In this document: piece after piece, positions 9,907-17,198 of the stretch
How the letters are laid out: every line of letters begins with the position of its first letter
How positions within the stretch are numbered: the stretch's first letter is position 1
NCBI GenBank assembly: GCA_027460525.1
Contig: JAPZAS010000014.1
Span: 23,597-87,596 of the forward strand
DNA length: 64,000 nucleotides
Direction: 5' to 3'
Origin: Candidatus Methanoperedens sp.
GTDB lineage: Archaea; Halobacteriota; Methanosarcinia; Methanosarcinales; Methanoperedenaceae
The notes under the pieces: generated by a model
Told to the model about the DNA's origin: nothing
Seen by the model: only the letters and a program-made list of their open reading frames with translations
Databases searched by the model: none
Made by a program: the position numbers and the translations under genes

Positions 9907-10938
9907 TTATAGTTTTATCTTCTCGCACACCACTGCCTCATCCCCGAACCCGAACACATGCAGTGTCCTGCTGCCAGTCAATCCCTTCTCAAGCATCTTT
10001 CTGTACTGCCAGTATTTTTCAGGTTCAATATCAAGACGCAGGACGACATTTCTTGCCTTTTCTGAATTCAGAATCTCTTTCAATGTCAAAATATCCTTTT
10101 GTGTTTTGCCAACTGCCCTGTACCTGTCCTTAAAAAATGGCGATTCAATAAGTTCGGAGGATGTCAGAAGGGTGCGTCTCTCGTCACTTTTAAAACAGAA
10201 AATTTCCCTGCCCGCTTCTGCTATTGTCTGAGCCAGCTCATTCAAAAGCAGTGCCTTCACGACAGATGGCTGCGGCTCATAAACATACTCTTGCAAAGAG
10301 CACTTTTTGATCACAGGCGCATCCGAAGAAGAGAGCCATGCGTTTTCAGGAAGAACTGCGGCGCTTCTCTCGCATCTTTTGAGAACGCCAGAATATAACG
10401 TCAGCCTGTTTAACTGCCCGTTCAACGAAAGATACTCACGCTCGCAGTCAAGAGTTATCCGCTCATGCGGCATCTGCGGCGGGGCATGGAACGCAAAATT
10501 TTGTGTTACGTCCGAATACATTTTCAAAATTTCGATGGGCGGCGGCTCAAGGTTCTCAAGTGTACGAACTTCCTCGGATAATGCACGTGCCGGGTCTGAG
10601 AAGATAATATCAGTGTCGGATACCCTTGCTTTAACATCTTCCGAAAGTGCATCGCCCAGGATGAATTCAACATTGCTGACGTTGTATAAGCTGCAATTTT
10701 GCTTCGCGTACTCAAGCTTTTTCGGATTTCTCTCAACTGCATATACCTTTTTACATTCCTTTGCAAAAAAAATAACCTGCCCTCCGATTCCGCATCCGAG
10801 GTCTGCGATTACATCAGTCTTTAACCTTTTTGCAATGTATTCTGCCACGATTTCAGGAGTGGCAAGCTGCAAACCCTCCTTATTTGATACAATCGGTTTT
10901 GAGAATTTAATCGTGTGTTTATCGCGGGTCATTGGCAA
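9907..10938 (-). CDS. Class I SAM-dependent methyltransferase, THUMP-like
   Basis: 343 residues. The methyltransferase core is clear: motif I DLGCGIGGQ (about residues 47-55), acidic loop AVERNPKKLEYAK, LGDAL, and motif IV as FSDPAR. The C-terminal half (Arg-rich, VVLRLDIEPEKYWQYRK) resembles the extra domain of THUMP-like/TGS1-like archaeal methyltransferases. Substrate unknown; an RNA is likely from the family. The start is ATG at 10938 or six bases inside. Divergent from the msvR-like gene, separated by 91 bases that hold both promoters. Confidence 0.8.
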   Translation of the reverse strand: MPMTRDKHTIKFSKPIVSNKEGLQLATPEIVAEYIAKRLKTDVIADLGCGIGGQVIFFAKECKKVYAVERNPKKLEYAKQNCSLYNVSNVEFILGDALSEDVKARVSDTDIIFSDPARALSEEVRTLENLEPPPIEILKMYSDVTQNFAFHAPPQMPHERITLDCEREYLSLNGQLNRLTLYSGVLKRCERSAAVLPENAWLSSSDAPVIKKCSLQEYVYEPQPSVVKALLLNELAQTIAEAGREIFCFKSDERRTLLTSSELIESPFFKDRYRAVGKTQKDILTLKEILNSEKARNVVLRLDIEPEKYWQYRKMLEKGLTGSRTLHVFGFGDEAVVCEKIKL

Positions 10939-10980
10939 TCATATTTGATGGATTAATATTTATGTTGTATCAAAAAGAAT

Positions 10981-10996
10981 TTCGTACAAAAGCGAA
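10981..10996. promoter_or_regulatory. TTCG-N8-CGAA inverted repeat, candidate MsvR operator
   Basis: TTCGTACAAAAGCGAA lies just upstream of the TATA box of the msvR-like gene, in the divergent promoter region. From memory the MsvR box reported in methanogens is TTCGTA-N4-TACGAA; this site matches the first half fully and five of six bases of the second. It fits autoregulation. The same TTCG-N8-CGAA pattern is found at 40495 and 63004. Confidence 0.6.
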
Positions 10997-11000
10997 CATT

Positions 11001-11010
11001 ATTTATATAA
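11001..11010 (+). promoter_or_regulatory. TATA box of the msvR-like gene
   Basis: Sequence atttatataa, centred about 25 bases before the ATG at 11030. This spacing predicts a leaderless transcript beginning at or next to the start codon, and no ribosome site is present. Confidence 0.75.
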
Positions 11011-11029
11011 CTAAGACTATTTACAAATC

Positions 11030-11770
11030 ATGGAGACGGACAGGACTACGGCACTATTATCGACCGATAATGGTATGGTAGCCCTGGACAGCCCTGTTAA
11101 GTTGAAAATACTTGAACTTCTCTCAAATGGCACTACATCCTTTGATGAGCTTGTGGAAAAATCCAAAAAAGCCAAGTCCACAATTTCTGTGCATTTGCAC
11201 GACCTTGAGGAATTAAACCTGATACATGAGAAAACATTCCTGAACGATAAGCGCAAAAAATATTTTGTATTGAATGCTCTCTATCTGGCATATTCTGAGC
11301 GTCCCTTACATGATCAATATAACAAGCATCTGGATGAGATCGCAGCATCCATATTGAGAGGAGAATCATTGAAAGAAAAACTATTTTGCAGTTTTCGATA
11401 CGGCATGGAGGCATATGGCATTGACCCAAAACCGATTTTGAAAAAAATGGGAAATGATCTAGGAACAAAGATCGGGGCGGGGTTTAAATCAAAGAATTAT
11501 GAGGATATTTTAAACGAAATTTCTTTTTTCTGGGAAAATCATAAGCTGGGGGATATGACCGTTATCGAAGGTAGAAAGCCTGCATTACTCGTTAATAATT
11601 GTCACCACTGCAGTAAAATGCCAGATGTGGGAAAAACGCTGTGTTCTATGGATGAGGGGATTATGGAAGGGGTTTTTTCAAGCAGATTGAACCTGGCTTA
11701 CAACGTTAGAGAAACAGAATGTCACGGAACCGGGTATCGTCACTGTAAATTTGTGGTTGAAGAAAAATAA
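11030..11770 (+). CDS. MsvR-like redox-sensing transcription regulator (HTH + V4R)
   Basis: 246 residues. The N-terminal winged helix-turn-helix of ArsR type (about residues 18-80: DSPVKLKILELLSNG, STISVHLHDLEEL) is followed by a V4R domain (about 110-245) with cysteines near 119, 190, 193, 203, 230 and 238, including a CHHC cluster and ECHGTGYRHC. This is the architecture of MsvR, a methanogen regulator whose V4R cysteines sense redox state and control oxidative-stress genes and its own promoter. The ATG sits about 25 bases after a TATA box, so the mRNA is leaderless. The family and architecture are seen; the redox role is inferred from the family. Confidence 0.85.
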   Translation: METDRTTALLSTDNGMVALDSPVKLKILELLSNGTTSFDELVEKSKKAKSTISVHLHDLEELNLIHEKTFLNDKRKKYFVLNALYLAYSERPLHDQYNKHLDEIAASILRGESLKEKLFCSFRYGMEAYGIDPKPILKKMGNDLGTKIGAGFKSKNYEDILNEISFFWENHKLGDMTVIEGRKPALLVNNCHHCSKMPDVGKTLCSMDEGIMEGVFSSRLNLAYNVRETECHGTGYRHCKFVVEEK

Positions 11771-11848
11771 ATTATAACCATAAACGATATATTGCTTGAA
11801 TAATTAACAGGCATATGAGTTCTTGCGGTTGTCAGAATGGAAACAATC

Positions 11849-11863
11849 ATGCGGCTGTGGTCC
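11849..11863 (+). repeat. Copy of the 5' end of tRNA-Gly(CCC)
   Basis: GCGGCTGTGGTCCAG is identical to the first 15 bases of the tRNA gene at 11951. A looser version (GCGGTTGT, gap, CAGAATGG) lies at 11823-11841. After the exact copy, CACGCC / GGCGTG form a six-pair stem closing a seven-base loop, but no T-arm or acceptor 3' strand follows, so it is not a whole tRNA. Confidence 0.6.
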
Positions 11864-11950
11864 AGAACGGCCAGAGTCACGCCTCTGGAGGGCGTGTCCA
11901 TCTCGCCTCCGGCTCGATTGGACTAAGGAAAAATCAAAGAACCAAAATGT

Positions 11951-12063
11951 GCGGCTGTGGTCCAGCGGTTATGACAGGGGCTTCCCAACAACCTTTTGCA
12001 GGCAAAAGCCTGATCAAAGGAGGGAAACAGCCTCTAACCCGGGTTCGAATCCCGGCAGCCGCA
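11951..12063 (+). tRNA. tRNA-Gly (anticodon CCC), intron-containing
   Basis: Acceptor GCGGCTG pairs perfectly with CAGCCGC, discriminator A. The D-stem GTC/GAC is short. The anticodon stem GGGGC pairs with GCCTC across an insertion of roughly 40 bases after the loop start TTCCCA, so anticodon CCC. The T-stem is CCGGG/CCCGG with loop TTCGAAT. The insert can fold with TCCC against GGGA and CCTTT against AAAGG, a relaxed bulge-helix-bulge of the kind cut by the archaeal tRNA-splicing endonuclease, at the usual 37/38 position. The exact splice sites are uncertain by a base or two. CCA not encoded. Confidence 0.88.
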
Positions 12064-12158
12064 CTTCTAACGAAGTTCAATTGTTATGGCATAGTATTTA
12101 TATAACCAATGCAATATCGCAGTTACTGACTGCTTAGCAAAGAAAGTGGTGATTTATT

Positions 12159-12653
12159 ACGGCTTTAAAATGTATCAAATGCGGGAAAGAGGCTGAATAT
12201 GTTGTTAATGGGAACAGCTTCTGCAGCGAGCATCTACCTTCCGCTGCCCAGGGGATAATTACCGAAAACGAGCGAAAACCAGCACCATTTATACAGGCTG
12301 AATCTCCTCTGGAACCTAAAAAAGAAGACATTCAAATTCATGCAAGCCCAGTTCCTTTAGTGCCAGCAGGGGTAGAAGGAACAAGCGAGCAAAAACCAAC
12401 ACTACTTCTTAAACAGCCGGAATCTCCTTTAGAATCTAAAAAAGAAGACATTCAAGTTCATGCAAGCCCCGTTCCTTCAGTGCCGGCTGAGGCTAAAGGA
12501 ACAGGTGAGGCAGAAAAAATCCAGATAAAAACCCATTGGAGCCGCTATTTAATAAAAACCCCGATAAGAAACCATTGGAACTATTATTTAATTATCGCGC
12601 TCCTTATTATAAGTATTATTTTATTCACGTTATATTTTACCCAGCCTAAGTAA
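12159..12653 (+). CDS. Zinc-ribbon protein with internal 40-residue repeat and C-terminal membrane anchor
   Basis: The open frame begins after a TGA at 12150 and contains no ATG, GTG or TTG before the zinc-binding segment LKCIKCGKEA...FCSEHL. A GGTGAT ribosome site at 12148-12153 followed by five bases points to ACG at 12159 as the start, giving a natural MALKCIKCGK N-terminus and 164 residues. After the CxxC/CxxH ribbon come two tandem 40-residue repeats rich in Pro/Lys/Glu (12300-12419 and 12420-12539), then a hydrophobic helix (about residues 140-160) near the C-terminus. Probably a cytoplasmic ribbon tethered to the membrane. Function unknown. Confidence 0.65.
   Translation, partial: TALKCIKCGKEAEYVVNGNSFCSEHLPSAAQGIITENERKPAPFIQAESPLEPKKEDIQIHASPVPLVPAGVEGTSEQKPTLLLKQPESPLESKKEDIQVHASPVPSVPAEAKGTGEAEKIQIKTHWSRYLIKTPIRNHWNYYLIIALLIISIILFTLYFTQPK
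12300..12539 (+). repeat. Tandem 120-base coding repeat (two units)
   Basis: Units 12300-12419 and 12420-12539 both begin GAATCTCCT and encode ESPLE-KKEDIQ-HASPVP-VPA with few differences. The in-frame 120-base period indicates a duplication within the linker of the zinc-ribbon membrane protein. Confidence 0.85.
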
Positions 12654-12753
12654 TTTCGAAAGCCGCATAATCCTGATAATCCAAAATAAAAACCAACAGA
12701 TTTAATAAGTATATCGGGCATTTGGCATCTGTTTTACAAATAAAGGGATTTTG

Positions 12754-14010
12754 ATGAAAAATTATGTTATAAAAGATATAAAACTTGCAGGCGCCGGGAA
12801 ACAGAGAATCGAATGGGCAAGAAGACACATGCCTGTACTTTCGAAAATCAAAGAGCAGTTCGAGAAGGAAAGACCGCTTGAAGGGATAAACGTTGTGGCG
12901 TGCCTTCACGTCACGGTCGAAACAGCCAATCTCATCCATGCGTTGAAAGCCGCAGGTGCGAATGTCGCGCTCACAGCTTCAAACCCTTTGAGCACTCAGG
13001 ACGACGTGGCTGCCGCCCTCGCAAGCGAGGGAATAAAGGTTTTTGCAATAAAAGGAGAGGACGAGAAACAGTATTACGAGTGCCTTGAAGAAGCGCTCAG
13101 GATAAAGCCCCACATCACCCTGGATGACGGCGCGGATACCATAGCACTTGTGCATTCAAAGCACCAGGAAATGATAAAAGGCATATTAGGCGGGTGCGAA
13201 GAAACAACCACAGGTGTAATCAGGCTGCGGGCAATGGCTGCAGAAGGCGCCCTGAAGTACCCTGTAATCGCAGTAAACGATGCTGAGACCAAGATGATGT
13301 TCGATAACCGCTACGGCACAGGTCAGAGCACCATACATGGTATAATGAATGCCACCAACATCCTTTTTGCAGGAAAAACAGTCGTTGTGGCTGGCTATGG
13401 CTGGTGCGGCAGAGGTGTAGCTTCGCGGGCGCGAGGTTTGGGGAGCAATGTAGTCGTGGTCGAAGTAGAGCCGAGAAAAGCTCTCGAGGCTGTCATGGAC
13501 GGATTCAGGGTCATGCCCATGAAGGAAGCTGCAAAAGTCGGGGATTTATTCATTACAGTCACTGGCGATGTATCTGCCATCCGGAAGGAGCATTTCGAAG
13601 CCATGAAAGACCAGGCAATAGTGTGCAATTCGGGGCATTTCAATGTGGAAGTTGACATCCCGGCACTTACGAAGTTATCAACAAAGGTCAACCAGATCAA
13701 GAACGATGTGCAGGAGTATGTCCTGAAAGACAACCGCAGGATATACCTGCTTGCAGAAGGCAGGCTTGTAAACCTCGCAAGCGCATTCGGGCATCCGCCT
13801 GAGGTCATGGATATGAGTTTTGCAAACCAGGCACTTGCTGTTAAATACATTGCTGAAGAAGGCAGGACACTTTCGAACCAGGTTTACAGAGTTCCGGTCG
13901 AAATCGATAGCCGTGTGGCTAAGCTCAAGCTTGAGGCAATGGGCATTGAGATAGAGACGCTGACTGAAGAGCAGGATAAATACCTTCATTCCTGGACTCT
14001 GGGAACATGA
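12754..14010 (+). CDS. ahcY: Adenosylhomocysteinase (S-adenosylhomocysteine hydrolase)
   Basis: NAD-dependent hydrolysis of S-adenosylhomocysteine to homocysteine and adenosine, relieving product inhibition of methyltransferases. 418 residues from the ATG at 12754, with an aaaggg ribosome site 6-7 bases upstream (better than the TTG at 12751). Motifs: the substrate-domain segment [34 protein letters not shown] and the Rossmann loop [20 protein letters not shown]. The deaminase-like gene at 24215 may handle the same metabolites. The stop overlaps the start of the kinase-like gene downstream as ATGA, so ahcY heads a four-gene operon. Confidence 0.96.
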   Translation: MKNYVIKDIKLAGAGKQRIEWARRHMPVLSKIKEQFEKERPLEGINVVACLHVTVETANLIHALKAAGANVALTASNPLSTQDDVAAALASEGIKVFAIKGEDEKQYYECLEEALRIKPHITLDDGADTIALVHSKHQEMIKGILGGCEETTTGVIRLRAMAAEGALKYPVIAVNDAETKMMFDNRYGTGQSTIHGIMNATNILFAGKTVVVAGYGWCGRGVASRARGLGSNVVVVEVEPRKALEAVMDGFRVMPMKEAAKVGDLFITVTGDVSAIRKEHFEAMKDQAIVCNSGHFNVEVDIPALTKLSTKVNQIKNDVQEYVLKDNRRIYLLAEGRLVNLASAFGHPPEVMDMSFANQALAVKYIAEEGRTLSNQVYRVPVEIDSRVAKLKLEAMGIEIETLTEEQDKYLHSWTLGT

Positions 14011-15089
14011 TTTTAAAGAAACAAGCTGTTGAGAAATATTTAACAGGATTATACGGCGAAGCAAGAGTAACCGGCATCCGCGAGCTGGGCGCCGTACCTT
14101 CCGAGATCGAGGAAGGCATAAAATGGTTCGGCTACGGCAAGCCTTATCTTATTGAATTCGAAGCAAACGGGAAAAAGCACTCTATCGTGCTCTCATCCAT
14201 GCGCGTGCAGAAGGGCTTTGGGCATGACCATTTTTCAGACAGGGCGGCGATTCTCATCTGGCAAAACTCGACTTTCAATGAATTACCGAAGCATGTACGC
14301 TCGCTTGACGTGGGATATTTTACGCATGAAGGTGAGCTTTTCTCGGCAGGGAAAGCAGAGGAATATTTCATTTTAATGGATAAAATAGAGGGAAAAGAGT
14401 ATTTCCTTGACCTTGAGAGAATAAAGAAGGAAGGGCTTAAGTCTCTTGATATGGAAAGAGCTCTGGCAATGTCCACTTATCTTGCCGGAATCCATGCCAG
14501 CAAGCACGATGACCGCGAACTGTATCTTCGGAAAATCAGGGATATTGTGGGGCACGGGGAATGCATCATGGGATTGCTGGACAGCTATCCTGATAACCTC
14601 GATTTTGTGGGCTGGGAGGCGCTTTGCGAAATCGAAAAGAAATGCGTTGACTGGCGCTATAAAATCAAAGGGAAGACCCATCGCCTGTGCATGACACACG
14701 GTGACTTCCATCCCTGGAATATCATGTTCCGCGAAGGCACGGATTTTACCGTGCTTGACCGAAGCCGCGGCGAATGGGGTGAGGCGGCGGATGATGTTTC
14801 TTCCATAACAATGAACTATATTTTCTATTCCCTGCAAAAGTATGGAAAGCTTGACGGAGCTTTTAAGGAACTGTATGAAATCTTTTTCAAGAATTACCTT
14901 GAAAAAACAGGCGACGATGAACTATTGCGGGTAATCCAGCCTTTTTATGTATTCCGCAGCGTTGTGGTGGCAAGTCCGATCTGGTATCCCAATCTCGAAC
15001 CAAGCGTGCGGACAAAAATTTTTAATTTTATCCATAATATACTTGACAGCGAAGAATTTGATTATCAGAATGTGAATTCATATTTGTAG
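14007..15089 (+). CDS. Aminoglycoside phosphotransferase-like kinase
   Basis: 360 residues with an APH/choline-kinase-type core. The catalytic loop is [12 protein letters not shown] (about residues 230-241) and the metal-binding [14 protein letters not shown] follows, where the usual IDW/DFG aspartate appears as LDRS. The N-terminal half has an [17 protein letters not shown] segment, likely the nucleotide-binding lobe. Substrate unknown. Translation is coupled to ahcY (ATGA overlap) and an APS kinase-like gene starts ten bases downstream, suggesting a phosphorylation step linked to the nucleotide or sulfonucleotide chemistry of the operon; that link is inference. Confidence 0.75.
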   Translation: MILKKQAVEKYLTGLYGEARVTGIRELGAVPSEIEEGIKWFGYGKPYLIEFEANGKKHSIVLSSMRVQKGFGHDHFSDRAAILIWQNSTFNELPKHVRSLDVGYFTHEGELFSAGKAEEYFILMDKIEGKEYFLDLERIKKEGLKSLDMERALAMSTYLAGIHASKHDDRELYLRKIRDIVGHGECIMGLLDSYPDNLDFVGWEALCEIEKKCVDWRYKIKGKTHRLCMTHGDFHPWNIMFREGTDFTVLDRSRGEWGEAADDVSSITMNYIFYSLQKYGKLDGAFKELYEIFFKNYLEKTGDDELLRVIQPFYVFRSVVVASPIWYPNLEPSVRTKIFNFIHNILDSEEFDYQNVNSYL

Positions 15090-15099
15090 GATAAAAGAA

Positions 15100-15654
15100 A
15101 TGGCTTTTGCGGTCTGGTTCACAGGTCTTCCGGGAAGCGGGAAAACGGCGATTGCCCACCGGACAGCGGCTTTACTTAAGAAAAAAGGTATTGATGTCAA
15201 GCTCCTTCAGCTTGATGAAATTCGACGTGTTCTTACTCCAGACCCTAAATACACGGATGAAGAGCGGGACATTGTATATCTGTCACTTGGCTATATGGCA
15301 AAACTCCTTGTTGAGAGCGGGGTCAATGTTTTTATCGATGCCACAGCGAACAGGAGAAAATACCGTGATGCTGCGCGCAAAATGATCCCTCGTTTTGCCG
15401 AAGTGTTTGTCAGATGCTCACTTTCCGTATGCATGGAACGTGAAGCCCATAGAAAAGCGGTTTTTTCGCCAAAGGGAATATATGAAAAATCAGTACGCAC
15501 AGGCGCAACCGTCCCGGGCGTCAATGTCCCTTACGAAGAGCCTATGAAACCTGAAATAGTGGTCGATACCGATAAAATGAAGCCTGATGATAGTGCAAGA
15601 AAAGTTGCCGATGCCATTATGGCGTTATTCGGGTCGCATGAGGGCAGAAGCTGA
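15100..15654 (+). CDS. cysC: Adenylylsulfate (APS) kinase
   Basis: Phosphorylates adenosine 5'-phosphosulfate to PAPS. 184 residues, family length. P-loop GLPGSGKT (residues 8-15), LDEIRRVL, conserved DATANRRKYRDAARK region and a C-terminal DTD. The NANLxR-type motif of classical enzymes is changed to TANRRK, so substrate preference is not certain. Its TGA overlaps the next ATG by one base (TGATG), coupling it to the phosphatase. No ATP sulfurylase lies in the window. Confidence 0.85.
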   Translation: MAFAVWFTGLPGSGKTAIAHRTAALLKKKGIDVKLLQLDEIRRVLTPDPKYTDEERDIVYLSLGYMAKLLVESGVNVFIDATANRRKYRDAARKMIPRFAEVFVRCSLSVCMEREAHRKAVFSPKGIYEKSVRTGATVPGVNVPYEEPMKPEIVVDTDKMKPDDSARKVADAIMALFGSHEGRS

Positions 15655-16448
15655 TGAAAATTGAAACCCTTGTTGAGATAGGACTTGAAATCAGGGATGT
15701 TATCTCCTCTTTCATACGTGAGCATGTAGATTACGGCGAGATGATTGCGCAGCGCCCCAAGGATATAACGCGCAAAATGGACATGGCTGCTGAACGTGCG
15801 CTTGATGAGGCGCTTTTAACCCGCGGGCTTTCTGCACGAATAATATCAGAGGAACTCGGCGACCGCATCGTCGGCAAGCGCCCTGATTTCATGCTGATTT
15901 TTGACCCGATAGACGGCTCTACCAACGCCACCTGCGGTATTCCTTTTTTTTGTACCTCGCTTGCATACACGGAAAAAACCGATATTGCGACCTTCGATGA
16001 TATCAAAATGTCGGTGATTTGCGATATACAGGGGAATATTTACTGCGCAGAGAAGGGAAAAGGCGCCTTTTTAAATGGTAAACTGGTGGAGAGCAAGAAA
16101 CCCGGCACACGACCAAAACCCGTGGTATCGGTATATTCTTACGGCGTACCTCGTGTGCCGGCAGGACTTATAGAGCTTGAAAAATCAATCATAATGAGGG
16201 CGCTTGGGAGCATCGCGCTTGATATGTGTTATGCGGCTGACGGAACGCTTGACGGGGTTATTGATACAAGAGGGCTTGTGAGCGGTTATGATATCATGGC
16301 CTCCTCTTTGATACTGAAAGAGGCGGGAGGTTTCCTGACCGACCTTGAGGGTAATAATCTTAACAACGATGTGAAGGCTTCAGGCATGTCGATAATCGGG
16401 ACGAAGAACAAAGAACTTCATGATAAAGTTGTGAGAACATTGGCATAA
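15654..16448 (+). CDS. Inositol monophosphatase / FBPase / PAP phosphatase family protein
   Basis: 264 residues, Mg-dependent sugar-phosphate phosphatase fold. Metal site 1: SEELGD (Glu); site 2: DPIDGSTN (about residues 83-90), the family signature; the C-terminal GYDIMASSLILKEAGG supplies the last acidic residue. Archaeal members act on inositol-1-phosphate and fructose-1,6-bisphosphate, while CysQ-type relatives remove the 3'-phosphate of PAP. Its position directly after the APS kinase gene makes PAP hydrolysis an attractive reading, but the sequence alone cannot decide. Last gene of the ahcY operon. Confidence 0.88.
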   Translation: MKIETLVEIGLEIRDVISSFIREHVDYGEMIAQRPKDITRKMDMAAERALDEALLTRGLSARIISEELGDRIVGKRPDFMLIFDPIDGSTNATCGIPFFCTSLAYTEKTDIATFDDIKMSVICDIQGNIYCAEKGKGAFLNGKLVESKKPGTRPKPVVSVYSYGVPRVPAGLIELEKSIIMRALGSIALDMCYAADGTLDGVIDTRGLVSGYDIMASSLILKEAGGFLTDLEGNNLNNDVKASGMSIIGTKNKELHDKVVRTLA

Positions 16449-16449
16449 C

Positions 16450-16500
16450 GCCTATGAACGGCGCCGCCCATGAGAGGAGGGGTGCTCCTTTCTGTTTGAC
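16450..16500 (-). repeat. Degenerate second copy of the 3' end of the PurM-like gene
   Basis: GCCTATGAA-C-GGCGCCGCCC at 16450-16469 and the following TGAG match 17142-17166 at 23 of 25 positions, and both stretches run on, with gaps, to a shared TGTTTGAC. Together with 17142-17198 this forms a direct repeat on either side of the AbrB/DUF433 cassette, lying on the same strand as the PurM-like gene whose stop is at 17144. Confidence 0.65.
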
Positions 16501-16566
16501 GAACCTGGATGCGCCAGCCACGAAGAAGCTGACGCTGGCTTTCTGGTATGTTCTCATCCAGAACGT

Positions 16567-16821
16567 TCATGCGCAGGCAGGCTCCGGCATCAGTTCAGGT
16601 GCATGGGTAATCAGAGCTTCACGAGCCAGTCGTATAGCTTCAGCAATCGCCTCTCTGCTTAAGGCTCCATGCCACTCCTCGATAATTGCCTCCCATGCCA
16701 TGCCGTTCTCCACCTGTTCCAGCACATCTTTTACTGAGATGCGTGTTCCCCTGAAGGTCGGCGTGCCGTGGCAGATAGCAGGGTCGGTTACGATGTATCG
16801 CCATAAGTATTTTTGTTTCAT
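16567..16821 (-). CDS. DUF433 protein, toxin-antitoxin component
   Basis: 84 residues of the DUF433 family. It shows ITDP-type ending VTDPAICHGTPTFRGTRISVKDVLE (about residues 10-34) and AWEAIIEEWHGALSREAIAEAIRLAREAL, a small DNA-binding-like fold usually paired with a PIN-like DUF5615 toxin. Here the partner is an AbrB-type gene with which it overlaps by four bases (ATGA). No DUF5615 gene is present, so the module is atypical. Homologous to the DUF433 gene at 54798. Confidence 0.82.
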   Translation of the reverse strand: MKQKYLWRYIVTDPAICHGTPTFRGTRISVKDVLEQVENGMAWEAIIEEWHGALSREAIAEAIRLAREALITHAPELMPEPACA

Positions 16822-17081
16822 GAAGCCACCGGCATATCTTTTTTGCCTGCTTTATCAATGTTGCGCTCAAATATCAGGGCTTTTTTGAGTGTACCTTTTG
16901 CCACTTCTTTTAGCTGAAGGTCGAACACGCTTGTCTCTTTTTTGGCGAGGATGAGAGTGTGGTTTTTTACTCCAAGGATTAATTTGTCATGGGGATGGAT
17001 ACCGATTTCTTCACGAACTTTTTCGGGTATCAGTATCCTTCCTTTGGCATCCACCTCTGCGATTTCGACTTCGGAACTCAT
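16818..17081 (-). CDS. AbrB/SpoVT-type DNA-binding antitoxin
   Basis: 87 residues. The swapped-hairpin AbrB fold is evident: VDAKGRILIPEKVREEIGIHPHDKL (about residues 9-33), followed by an ILAKKE strand and a helical C-terminus. Such proteins are VapB-like antitoxins and autorepressors. A reverse-strand TATA (atttatttatac, near 17105-17118) about 30 bases before the ATG suggests a leaderless transcript. The cassette lies between the PurM-like gene and a degenerate copy of that gene's end. Confidence 0.85.
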   Translation of the reverse strand: MSSEVEIAEVDAKGRILIPEKVREEIGIHPHDKLILGVKNHTLILAKKETSVFDLQLKEVAKGTLKKALIFERNIDKAGKKDMPVAS

Positions 17082-17141
17082 ATTATCAATATTATGAGCG
17101 GCGGGTGTATAAATAAATGGTGCACTCCATCGGTAGATTAT

Positions 17142-17198
17142 GCCTATGAAAGGCGCCGCCCTTGAGGCGCTGGCTCGTGGGTTTGGCTCGATGTTTGA
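17142..17198 (-). repeat. 3' end of PurM-like gene, right copy of direct repeat
   Basis: Encodes the last residues of the PurM-like protein (QTSSQTHEPAPQGRRLS, stop at 17144). Matched by 16450-16500 beyond the AbrB/DUF433 pair; identity is high over the terminal 25 bases and lower further in. Confidence 0.65.

Noticed and set aside
11849..11863. Split tRNA half
   Set aside because: The downstream tRNA gene is complete with both acceptor strands; the copy has no matching 3' partner.
11815..12105. Small protein frame MSSCGCQNG...
   Set aside because: It runs through the whole tRNA-Gly(CCC) gene, lacks a ribosome site, and its repeated Cys-Gly comes from tRNA-like sequence.
12654..12753. SAH or SAM riboswitch before ahcY
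   Set aside because: The short AT-rich gap shows no matching structure.
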